64,000 nucleotides of DNA. Origin: Nostocoides sp. F2B08 (GTDB lineage Bacteria; Actinomycetota; Actinomycetes; Actinomycetales; Dermatophilaceae). The position numbers and the translations under genes are program-made. Location: the NCBI RefSeq assembly GCF_009184895.1, contig NZ_WESE01000003.1, forward strand, positions 372,001 through 436,000, read 5' to 3'. Shown one piece after another: positions 48,758 to 59,100 of the stretch. Each line of letters starts with the position of its first letter. The first letter of the stretch is position 1. The notes beneath the pieces were generated by a model. It worked only from the letters and a program-made list of their open reading frames with translations, was not told where the DNA came from and ran no database searches.

Positions 48758-49534
48758 TCAGTCGCGGCGGAATGCAGGATCGGCGTCGATCGCCTCGCGG
48801 ATGACGCGAAGGCTGAGTCCTGAGGGATAGCCCTTGCGGGCGAGCAGCCCGGCGAGGCGCCGCACGACGACGTCCTTGTCCAGCCCTCGAAGCCGCGGCA
48901 GGCGCCCCTCGACGAGCGACCGTGCCCGGTCCTCCTCCTCGGTGTCGCTGACCTGGTCGAGGATGTCGCCGGCCGTGTCCCGGTCCACTCCCTTGGTCCG
49001 CAGCTCGTGGGCGAGCGCCCGTTTGGAGAGGCCACGGGTGACCTGTTTGGAACGCACGAGCGTCTCGGCGTACTTCGCGTCGTCGACGAGCCCGACCTCG
49101 GTGAGCCGGTCCAGGACCGCCTCGGCGACGTCGTCGGGGCAGTCCCGCTGGCGGAGCTTCTCGCGGAGCTGGTGGCGACTTTTCGGGGACATGGTGAGCT
49201 GGCGGAGGACGATCGCGCGCGCCACGGCGTAGGGATCGGCGTCGCGGTCGTCTTGCCGGTCCGGCGACGGCGAGGAGTTGCCGGGGTGGTCGGTGTCGGA
49301 CGCCATCGCGTCGTGTTCGGGTGCAGCCGGGTCGGCGCTGAGACCCCCGGGCTGCCGTTCATCCTCTTGCGCCGGGCGACGCGGGACGCGGGCTGGGCGG
49401 GCTGGCCGCTCGGACTCGGGTCCGGGCGAATTGTCGAAGAGACCGGTCGACTCGCCGCCCTCGATGCGCGACACCGCGGCCCGCAGCGCATCCAGGTCTG
49501 GAGCGCTGCGGGCCGCGGTGGTGTCGTCCGTCAT
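48758..49534 (-). CDS. recX: Regulatory protein RecX
   Basis: Inhibits or tunes RecA filaments. The 258 residues have a long variable N-terminal part (1-100, Pro/Asp/Arg-rich), then three tandem three-helix RecX repeats: AIVLRQLTMSPKSRHQLREK near 108, VGLVDDAKYAETLVRSKQVT near 146 and the last, LAGLLARKGYPSGLSLRVIR near 228. The ATG lies 14 bases after the recA stop, so both are one transcript, as in most actinobacteria. Confidence 0.93.
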   Translation of the reverse strand: MTDDTTAARSAPDLDALRAAVSRIEGGESTGLFDNSPGPESERPARPARVPRRPAQEDERQPGGLSADPAAPEHDAMASDTDHPGNSSPSPDRQDDRDADPYAVARAIVLRQLTMSPKSRHQLREKLRQRDCPDDVAEAVLDRLTEVGLVDDAKYAETLVRSKQVTRGLSKRALAHELRTKGVDRDTAGDILDQVSDTEEEDRARSLVEGRLPRLRGLDKDVVVRRLAGLLARKGYPSGLSLRVIREAIDADPAFRRD

Positions 49535-49548
49535 GGGGACTGTCTCGA

Positions 49549-51741
<2,193 letters not shown>

Positions 51742-51830
51742 CTCTGCCGTCTCCTTCGTCTGGTCGAGGTCGGTCACGTCCACCTTCGACCTCACAGCTG
51801 CGCGAGCGGACGTTCTCTGCTGTCAGGTCA

Positions 51831-51853
51831 GACGCTAGGCGGGGGCACTGACA
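51831..51853 (-). promoter_or_regulatory. RecA-NDp (PafBC-type) damage promoter of recA
   Basis: On the minus strand TGTCAGTG (plus 51846-51853), eight bases, TAGCGT (plus 51832-51837). This is the pattern TTGTCRGTG-N8-TANNNT of the LexA-independent damage-inducible promoters of actinobacteria, activated by PafBC in mycobacteria. It lies about 90 bases upstream of the recA ATG. Confidence 0.75.
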
Positions 51854-51924
51854 GCCGTCTCACTGCTGCCGTGGGACTGTGGACGACACGCCGTCAGGAC
51901 CCTCGCGCGGGGACAACACTACGG

Positions 51925-51940
51925 CGAACACATGTTCGAA
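51925..51940. promoter_or_regulatory. LexA binding site (SOS box)
   Basis: GCGAACACATGTTCGA fits the actinobacterial SOS box TCGAAC-N4-GTTCGA at all but the first base and contains the palindrome CGAACACATGTTCG. It lies 184 bases upstream of the recA start, beyond the RecA-NDp-like promoter, as in mycobacterial recA. Confidence 0.88.
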
Positions 51941-51988
51941 CCGTCTCGACACGCCCACGACACGCCGCATGGATCCGAGAGAGCGACA

Positions 51989-52759
51989 TCAGGTCAGCAA
52001 CAGCTGCGAGATGCGCCGGCTGGCACCCCACAGCCCGAGTCCGGCCAGCCCCGCAAGATAGGCCGCGCTCACGAGCAGACCCCAGTGCACGTCGCCGAGG
52101 AGCAGTCCGCGCTGGATCTCGACGCCGTGGTAGAGCGGCATGAGGCGGACCAGCCACTGCAGAGCCTCCGGATAGACCGACAGCGGAAAGAACGTCGCCG
52201 AGAACAGGAACATCGGCTGGATGACGAGGTTGATGAACTCGAAGTCCTTCCATGACGTCATATAGGTCGTCGCCCACATCCCCATCGCCGCGAAGGCCGC
52301 GCCGATGAGCAGCGCCGCCGGGATCGCCAGCACTGCCCACCACGACTCGACGAAGCCCATGACGAGCGCGACGAGGAAGAAGATCGCCGAGTACGTCCCA
52401 CCGCGGATCAGCGACCAGAGGATCTCACCGACGGCGATGTCCCACGGACGCGCCGGAGTCGCGAGCATCGTGTCGTAGGTCTTCGCGAACCGCAGCTTGA
52501 AGAAGAAGTTGTAGGTGGTGTCGGCGATCGCGCCGTTCATCGCCGAGGCGGCGAGCATCGCCGGCGCGACGAAGGCGGCGTAGGACACGACCATCCCCTG
52601 GTCGGTCGTGACGGTCTGGACGAGGGCCCCGAGCCCGATCCCGATCGAGAAGAGGTAGAAGACCGGCTCGACGAAGCCGGACAGGAACAGCCACCACATC
52701 CTCCGGAACGCGACGACGTCGCGCAGGAGGACGAAGCGCCACAGGGCGTAGCCGACCAC
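51989..52759 (-). CDS. ABC-2 type transporter permease (second permease)
   Basis: A 256-residue permease with six hydrophobic helices, similar to NodJ/DrrB. LWRFVLLRDVVAFRRMWWLF precedes the first helix and PMFLFSATFFPLSVYPEALQ, the ABC-2 signature, lies near 185. GTG start directly abutting the stop of the upstream permease. With the other two genes it forms a heteromeric exporter. Confidence 0.88.
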   Translation of the reverse strand: MVGYALWRFVLLRDVVAFRRMWWLFLSGFVEPVFYLFSIGIGLGALVQTVTTDQGMVVSYAAFVAPAMLAASAMNGAIADTTYNFFFKLRFAKTYDTMLATPARPWDIAVGEILWSLIRGGTYSAIFFLVALVMGFVESWWAVLAIPAALLIGAAFAAMGMWATTYMTSWKDFEFINLVIQPMFLFSATFFPLSVYPEALQWLVRLMPLYHGVEIQRGLLLGDVHWGLLVSAAYLAGLAGLGLWGASRRISQLLLT

Positions 52760-53611
52760 CTAGGGCACCAGCCTCTGGCGCAACGCGCGCCGGGAGACGG
52801 CCGCGCCGACGACGATGTATGCGGTGAGGACTCCCACGTGCACCCACCACAGGTCCGGCACGGGTCCGCCGAGGAACGCGGCCCGGCCGAGCTCGATGCC
52901 GTGCCACAGGGGAGTCGCCCACGCGAACGGCTGCATCCACGTCGGTAGCTGATCGATCGGGAAGAAGGCCCCGGAGAACAGCATGAGCGGGGTGACGACG
53001 AGTCGGAAGATCGCGGAGTACACCGAGTCGGTGTCGGTCTTGGCGGCGATGACGAACAGCGGCGTGGAGAAGGCCATCCCGGTCAGGACGGCGATCGGCG
53101 TCCCGAGGAGCGCCCACCAGGAGCCCACTCCCCCGAACAGCGCCGAGATCAGGGTGAAGGCGAGCGCCGAGGTCGCCACGTTGAAGGCGATCATCAGCCA
53201 GTGCGCCCGCAGCGTGTCGGCGACCGAGTGCGGAGCGTTGAGCATTGCGCGGTAGAACTGGTTCCACTTCACAAAACCCATGACGGGCCACGTCGACTCA
53301 CCGACTGCGGTCTGCATCGCCGTCACCATGACCAACCCGGGCACGACGTAGAGCAGGTACGGGACGCCGTCGACGCCGCCGCTGTTCTCGTCGACGAGGC
53401 TTCCGACGCCGAGCCCCATCGAGGCGAGGAAGAGCACCGGCAGCAGGAACCGGGTGATGAGCACACCGCGGAGCGTGCGGCGGAACAGCAGCCAGTGGTA
53501 TTCGATCAGGACACCGGTGCGCTCGAGGATTCCGAGGTCTCGTCGCGGCCCGGCCGCGAGCCGTGACCGTTCGGGGACAGACGTGGATGCCGTGGTCTCG
53601 GTCGCGTCCAT
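52760..53611 (-). CDS. ABC-2 type transporter permease (first permease)
   Basis: A 283-residue permease, six helices, with a 40-residue cytoplasmic start. PLMLFSGAFFPIDQLPTWMQ near 215 is the ABC-2 signature, matching the second permease. Its start overlaps the ATPase stop (at 53611). The two permeases are paralogues and should form a heterodimer. Confidence 0.88.
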   Translation of the reverse strand: MDATETTASTSVPERSRLAAGPRRDLGILERTGVLIEYHWLLFRRTLRGVLITRFLLPVLFLASMGLGVGSLVDENSGGVDGVPYLLYVVPGLVMVTAMQTAVGESTWPVMGFVKWNQFYRAMLNAPHSVADTLRAHWLMIAFNVATSALAFTLISALFGGVGSWWALLGTPIAVLTGMAFSTPLFVIAAKTDTDSVYSAIFRLVVTPLMLFSGAFFPIDQLPTWMQPFAWATPLWHGIELGRAAFLGGPVPDLWWVHVGVLTAYIVVGAAVSRRALRQRLVP

Positions 53612-54540
53612 CAGTCCACCAGGGTCCGGCCGGTGAGGTGGAGGAACACGTCCTCGAGGGTCGAGCGACGCACGAGGACGGACAACGGCGCGAGCTCTCG
53701 CGAATGGACAGCCGAGCCGGCAGCGTCACCGTCGTCCGCATACAGCAGGATGCGGTCCGGGAGCACCTCCATCCGCTCGCCGATCCCGCCGAGCGAGTCC
53801 GCGTGGGCGGAGTGGTCGTCGGTGTCGAAGCGCACCTCGACCACCTCACGCGTCGAGTAGCGCACGATCAGGTCGCGCGGGCTGCCCTCGGCGGCGATCC
53901 GGCCTTTGTCCATGACGACGAGCCGGTCGCAGAGCTGCTCGGCCTCGTCCATGTAGTGCGTCGTGATGATGAGCGTGACGCCCTGGCGCTTGAGGCGGAA
54001 CAGCCGGTCCCAGAGCACGTGCCGCGCCTGTGGGTCCAGGCCGGTGGTCGGCTCGTCGAGGAGCAGCAGCTCGGGGTTGTTGATGAGGCTGCGCGCGATG
54101 ACCAGGCGGCGCTTCATGCCCCCCGAGAGCGGCTCGACCTTGTCGCCGCGCCGCTCGCTCAACTGGGCGAACTCCAGCAGCTCCGTCGCGCGCTCACGCA
54201 CCTCCTTGCGGGACAGCCCGAAGAAGCGCCCGTAGACCCAGAGGTTCTCCTGGACGGAGAGCTCCTCGTCGAGGAGGTCCTTCTGCGGGCAGTTGCCGAG
54301 TCGGGCCCGGATCTGCGGTCCGTGGGTGGCCGGGTCGAGACCGAAGATGCTCAGCTCGCCGGAGGTCACGGGTGAGACCCCGCCGATCATCCGCATCGTC
54401 GAGGACTTGCCCGCGCCATTGGGACCGAGGAAGCCGAAGGACTCGCCCTTGTGCACCTCGACGTCGATGCCGTCGACGGCGGTGAAGTCCCCGAACCGTT
54501 TCGTCAGGTCACGCGCGGTCAGGAGCACTGTGTCGGTCAC
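53611..54540 (-). CDS. ABC transporter ATP-binding protein (NodI/DrrA-like exporter)
   Basis: A 309-residue ATPase: Walker A GPNGAGKSSTMRMIG near 40, Q-loop NCPQKDLLDEELSV, signature EPLSGGMKRRLVIARSL near 136, Walker B LLLLDEPTTGLDPQ, H-loop IITTHYMDEAEQL, and a C-terminal regulatory extension of about 80 residues. The daunorubicin/Nod-factor exporter type suggests export of a lipid, polysaccharide or drug; the substrate is unknown. First gene of a three-gene operon inserted between DUF3046 and recA. Confidence 0.9.
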   Translation of the reverse strand: MTDTVLLTARDLTKRFGDFTAVDGIDVEVHKGESFGFLGPNGAGKSSTMRMIGGVSPVTSGELSIFGLDPATHGPQIRARLGNCPQKDLLDEELSVQENLWVYGRFFGLSRKEVRERATELLEFAQLSERRGDKVEPLSGGMKRRLVIARSLINNPELLLLDEPTTGLDPQARHVLWDRLFRLKRQGVTLIITTHYMDEAEQLCDRLVVMDKGRIAAEGSPRDLIVRYSTREVVEVRFDTDDHSAHADSLGGIGERMEVLPDRILLYADDGDAAGSAVHSRELAPLSVLVRRSTLEDVFLHLTGRTLVD

Positions 54541-54594
54541 GATCGGCCACAGTAGTCGAGCGGTCCGACACCCCCGAAGCGGTTTCCCGACCCG

Positions 54595-54816
54595 TCACCG
54601 GCGGTGCGGCTCCTCGCGGCCGAGCCGGCGCTCCTCGGGGACGTCGAGGTCACGGCACAGCGCGAGCCAGACCTCTCGCGGCGACACCCCCGCATCGAGC
54701 GCCTCCTCCGCGGTCCGGTCCCCGAGCGCGCTGAGGACATGCGAATGGGCCAGCGCCTGCGCCGGTCCGTCGCCGAACTCGTCCCGCATCAGGGTCCAGA
54801 ACTCCGAGATCCACAT
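54595..54816 (-). CDS. DUF3046 family protein
   Basis: A 73-residue protein with the DUF3046 pattern: WISEFWTLMRDEFGDGPAQA at the start, SHVLSALGDRTAEEALDAGV, then PREVWLALCRDLDVPEERRL. It is normally found just upstream of recA in actinobacteria, where its role is not known. The ATG is eight bases from a -10 box, so it is probably leaderless. Confidence 0.92.
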   Translation of the reverse strand: MWISEFWTLMRDEFGDGPAQALAHSHVLSALGDRTAEEALDAGVSPREVWLALCRDLDVPEERRLGREEPHRR

Positions 54817-54824
54817 GGTCAGCG

Positions 54825-54830
54825 ATCGTA
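54825..54830 (-). promoter_or_regulatory. -10 box of a leaderless DUF3046 promoter
   Basis: Minus strand GCATACGAT contains TACGAT (TANNNT), eight bases before the ATG at 54816; same sequence as at the phosphatase gene. Confidence 0.5.
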
Positions 54831-54875
54831 TGCGCTGCTCACCCGGTCGGTGACCGGACTGAGCCTGGGACAGAC

Positions 54876-55952
54876 TCAGAGTCGGCGCAGGTCATCCGGC
54901 GCGAGGTCGTGCAGGCCGAGGGTGTCCGGCGTGCGTGGGCCCTCGGCACGGAAGTCACGGCGCAGGAGGACCGAGGCGATCTGGATGACGGCGTCGATGG
55001 TCGGGGTGGGGACGCCGACCTTCTTGGCGAGCTCGGACATGAAGACCATGCCGTAGGGCACGTCCTCGGTGAGGTAGCGGAAGTCGAGGGTCGACGGTGC
55101 CTGGGACGTCGCGAAACCGATGCCCTGGTTGTACCCGGTCTGGTAGGTCGCATCGCCCATGTAGCCCTGCCGGAAGCCGAGCTCGGGCTCGGAGAGCAGT
55201 TCGATCCCCAGTGCGGCGGCGAGCGCGAGCCGTTCGGTGTCGACGGCCTCGATGAGGTTGGCCGAGGCTGGTGTCACCCCGTCGGTGTAGAACAGGAAGT
55301 CGCCGCCGGTGTTCTCTATCCGACTCGCGTTCATCAGCATGATCGCGGGGTGGATGACGGGGTTGCCGTTCTGCAGTGTCGTCTGCAGCACGTTGCGCGC
55401 GGGCTCGACCTGCGGCCAGACCTGGGCGAGCCGCTCGATGAGCACGTCCGTACGGCTGCTCGGGAGGGCCGCCGCGAACAGCCCGGTGATGACCCGCGTC
55501 GTCACGCGGACGACCCCGGGCTCGACGAGACGACAACCGTAGGGCAGCGTGCTCGTTTCGCCGATGACGTAGGTGTCGTCGAGAAGCTCGAGGCCGAGGG
55601 TTTGCTTGAGGACGAGCGCGCCGTTGCAGGCGCCGGGGACAAGCACGATCGGGACGTCCGGGTGGATGCGGCCGCGCAGGGCCTCCCCGAAAGCGACGGT
55701 GCTGTATGCGGGGCCCACCAGGAGCACCAGGCCGGCTCGGTCGAGGGCCGCGTCGATGTCGTGCCCGGCGTAGCGGATCGGCACGGTCCCCTCGAACTTG
55801 ACGCGTCCCTCGATCCGGCCGGTGCGCGCGATCGCGTCGATGTTGTCGGGGAACTGCGGCAGGTCCCACATCGCGACCTCGTGGCCGTTCTGCGCCCACT
55901 CGAAAGCGGCTGCGGTGGCTCCGTTGCCGGAGCCGAGGATGGTCACGCGCAT
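54876..55952 (-). CDS. NAD/NADP octopine/nopaline dehydrogenase family protein
   Basis: A 358-residue oxidoreductase. The N-terminal Rossmann motif is VTILGSGNGATAAAFEWAQN; GETSTLPYGCRLVEPG lies near 135; NGNPVIHPAIMLMNASRIEN near 197 holds the His and the Asn-rich active-site helix of opine dehydrogenases, and a helical Octopine_DH C-terminal domain follows. Family members join an amino acid to a 2-oxo acid or catalyse the reverse. Substrates are unknown. The ATG at 55952 has AGGAG upstream. Two large palindromes lie just upstream, in the region shared with lhr. Confidence 0.88.
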   Translation of the reverse strand: MRVTILGSGNGATAAAFEWAQNGHEVAMWDLPQFPDNIDAIARTGRIEGRVKFEGTVPIRYAGHDIDAALDRAGLVLLVGPAYSTVAFGEALRGRIHPDVPIVLVPGACNGALVLKQTLGLELLDDTYVIGETSTLPYGCRLVEPGVVRVTTRVITGLFAAALPSSRTDVLIERLAQVWPQVEPARNVLQTTLQNGNPVIHPAIMLMNASRIENTGGDFLFYTDGVTPASANLIEAVDTERLALAAALGIELLSEPELGFRQGYMGDATYQTGYNQGIGFATSQAPSTLDFRYLTEDVPYGMVFMSELAKKVGVPTPTIDAVIQIASVLLRRDFRAEGPRTPDTLGLHDLAPDDLRRL

Positions 55953-55989
55953 TGAGGTCTCCTGGTCCACGTTCGGGGTGTGCGGTGGC

Positions 55990-56086
55990 GCCTTTCGTTT
56001 CAGTCCAATTGGACCAAAACGAAAGGCCCGCGCACTGCACGACCGCTCGCCGTTTTGGTCCAATTGGACCGAAACGGCGAGCGGTC
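55990..56086. promoter_or_regulatory. Twin palindromes sharing the core GTCCAATTGGAC
   Basis: Palindrome 1 (55990-56027, 38 bases) has two mismatched pairs; palindrome 2 (56041-56086, 46 bases) has 22 exact pairs and one T/G pair. Both centre on AATT, at 56008/56009 and 56063/56064 (55 bases apart), and share GTCCAATTGGACC and an AAACG arm. They have no loop, which fits a protein operator or cruciform better than a terminator. They lie 38 bases from the odh start and 84 bases from lhr. Confidence 0.7.
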
Positions 56087-56169
56087 CGTGCTGCCCCAAC
56101 CCTCCCATGCAGGGTAGTGACCATCGACGCGAGGCGCGCTGTCGGTGCAGGGTGGCAGGCTTGTCCGCG

Positions 56170-59100
56170 ATGACCAGCACCGACGTCGAGGGCGCCGCGA
56201 GCAGCGGCGACATCCTCGAGAGCTTCTCCACTGCGACGGCCGAGTGGTTCCGCAGCAGCTTCGCCGAGCCCACCTCTGCGCAGGTCGGGGCGTGGACGGC
56301 GACGAGCTCCGGTCGGCACGCCCTCGTCGTCGCGCCCACGGGTTCGGGCAAGACCCTCTCGGCGTTCCTCTGGGCGTTGGACCGCCTCGTCGTCGAGGGC
56401 CCGCCCGAGGACCCGATGCGCCGGTGCCGGATCCTCTACGTCTCGCCGCTCAAGGCACTCGCGGTCGACGTCGAGCGCAACCTGCGCAGCCCGCTCGTCG
56501 GCATCGGTCACGCCACCCGACGGCTCGGCCTCCCGGACATCCCCGACATCTCGGTCGCCGTGCGCTCCGGGGATACCCCGGCCGCAGAGCGCCGGCTCTT
56601 CGCGAAGTCGCCGAGCGACATTCTCATCACTACCCCCGAGTCGCTGTTCCTCCTCCTCACCAGCGCCGCCCGCGAGTCGCTGCGCGGTGTCGACACGGTC
56701 ATCGTCGACGAGATCCACGCCGTCGCGGGCACCAAGCGCGGAGCGCACCTCGCCCTCAGCCTCGAGCGCCTCGACGCGCTCCTCGACCGCCCGGCGCAGC
56801 GGGTCGGGCTCTCTGCCACCGTGCGCCCCATCGAGGAGGTCGGCCGGTTCCTCGCCGGGGGCCGCGACGTCGACATCGTGTCCCCGGCCTCGGAAAAGCA
56901 GTGGGACCTCGACGTCGTCGTGCCGGTGCCCGACATGTCGGCGCTCGGCGAGGTGATCACCGACGACCTCTCCGGCGCCGCTTCCGGGGAGCAGCCGCGC
57001 ACCTCGATCTGGCCACACGTCGAGGAGCGCGTCGTCGACCTCGTCGAGGCGCACCGCTCGACCATCGTCTTCACGAACTCCCGCCGTCTCGCTGAGCGCC
57101 TGACGACGCGGCTCAACGAGATCTGGCTCGAGCGCCACCCCGAGCAGGACGGCGTCTCGGTGCTGGCACGGGCCCACCACGGCTCGATGAGCAAGGAGCA
57201 CCGCGCTCAGATCGAAGAGGACCTCAAGGCGGGACGACTCCCGGCGGTCGTCGCGACGAGCAGCCTCGAGCTCGGCATCGACATGGGCGCCGTCGACCTC
57301 GTCGTCCAGGTCGAGTCGCCCCCGTCGGTCGCGAGCGGGCTGCAGCGGGTGGGGCGTGCCGGCCACCAGGTCGGTGCAGTCTCCCGCGGCGTCCTCTTCC
57401 CGAAGTTCCGCGGCGACCTCGTCCAGACCGCCGTCGTCGTCGAGCGGATGCGGGAGGGTGCGATCGAGTCGTTGCACGTCCCGGCGAACCCCCTCGATGT
57501 CCTGGCGCAGCAGATCGTCGCGATGGCGGCCATGGACGACTGGTCCGTCGAGGATCTCGAGTCGCTGCTCCGTCGCGCAGCCCCGTTCTCGACACTGACG
57601 AGATCGGTCCTCGAGGCCACCCTCGACATGCTCGCGGGGCGCTACCCGAGCGAGGAGTTCGCCGACCTGCGCGCACGGGTCGTCTGGGACCGGTTGACCG
57701 ACACGCTCACCGGCCGCCGGGGTGCCCAGCGGCTCGCGGTGACCTCCGGGGGCACGATCCCCGACCGCGGTCTCTACGGCGTCTTCCTCGCCGGCGGCGA
57801 CGGCCCGGGGCGCCGGGTCGGCGAGCTCGACGAGGAGATGGTCTACGAGTCCCGGGTCGGCGACGTGTTCACCCTCGGCACCTCGACCTGGCGGATCGAG
57901 GACATCACCCATGACCAGGTCCTCGTCTCCCCCGCCTCCGGCATCCCCGCCAAGCTGCCGTTCTGGAAGGGTGACCAGCAGGGGCGCCCCTACGAGCTCG
58001 GGGCCGCTGTCGGTGGCTACATCCGCGAGGTCGGCCAGGCGGCCGAGGCCGCCGCCCGGGAGCGGGTGGCTGCCTCCGGCCTCGACCCGTGGGCGACGGA
58101 CAACCTCCTCCAATACCTCCGCGAACAGCGCGAAGCGACCGGCAGCCTGCCCGACGACCGCACGATCGTCCTCGAACGGTTCCGGGACGAGATCGGGGAT
58201 TGGCGGGTGGTCGTGCACTCGCCCTACGGCCGCTCCGTCCACGCGCCGTGGGCACTCGGCGTGTCGGCCCGGATGCGCGAGCGCTTCGGCGTCGACGTCC
58301 AGGCGATGGCCGCCGACGACGGCATCGTCTTCCGGCTGCCCGACCTCGAGTTCGACGACCTCCCCGGTGGCGAGTCCGCGTCACGGGGTGCGGACGCCTC
58401 GAGCGCGCTCGTCGACGCGGTGCTGCTCGAGCCGGATGAGGTGACCGACCTCATCACGACCGAGATCGGCGGCTCTCCGCTGTTCGCCGCGCGTTTCCGC
58501 GAGTGCGCCGCCCGGGCCCTCCTGCTCCCGAAACGTCGCCCCGACCGGCGGCAGCCGCTGTGGCAGCAGAGACAGAGGTCAGCGCAGCTGCTCGAGGTGG
58601 CCAGCGCATACCCGACGTTCCCGATCATCCTCGAGACGGTGCGCGAGGTCGTCCAGGACGTCTTCGACGTTCCCGGACTTGTCGACCTGCTGCGGCGCGT
58701 GCAGCGTCGTGAGGTCTCGGTCGTGGACGTCGAGAGCCGCCAGCCCTCGCCGTTCGCACAGTCGCTGCTCTTCGGCTACGTCGCCCAGTTCCTCTACGAG
58801 GGCGACTCGCCGCTGGCCGAACGTCGGGCCGCGGCCCTGGCGCTCGACCCCGGTCTCCTTGCCGACCTGCTCGGTCAGACCGAGGGCCTCTCGTTGCGTG
58901 ACCTGCTCGACCCCGAGGCGATCACGACGACCGAGAGTGAGCTGCAGCGGCTCACCCCCGAGCGGGCGTGCCGCGATGCCGAGGACGTCGTGGACCTGCT
59001 GCGCACGCTTGGCCCGCTCCCCTTGGCCGCCGTCGCGGAGCGTACGCGCGAGAACGTCCGGGAGGAGGTGCCGGCCTGGCTGGAGCGGCTGACCGAGGAG

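Noticed and set aside
54955-58242. 1095-residue minus-strand open frame across odh and lhr
   Set aside because: It reads odh out of frame and the antisense of lhr, and crosses the twin palindromes; no family resemblance.
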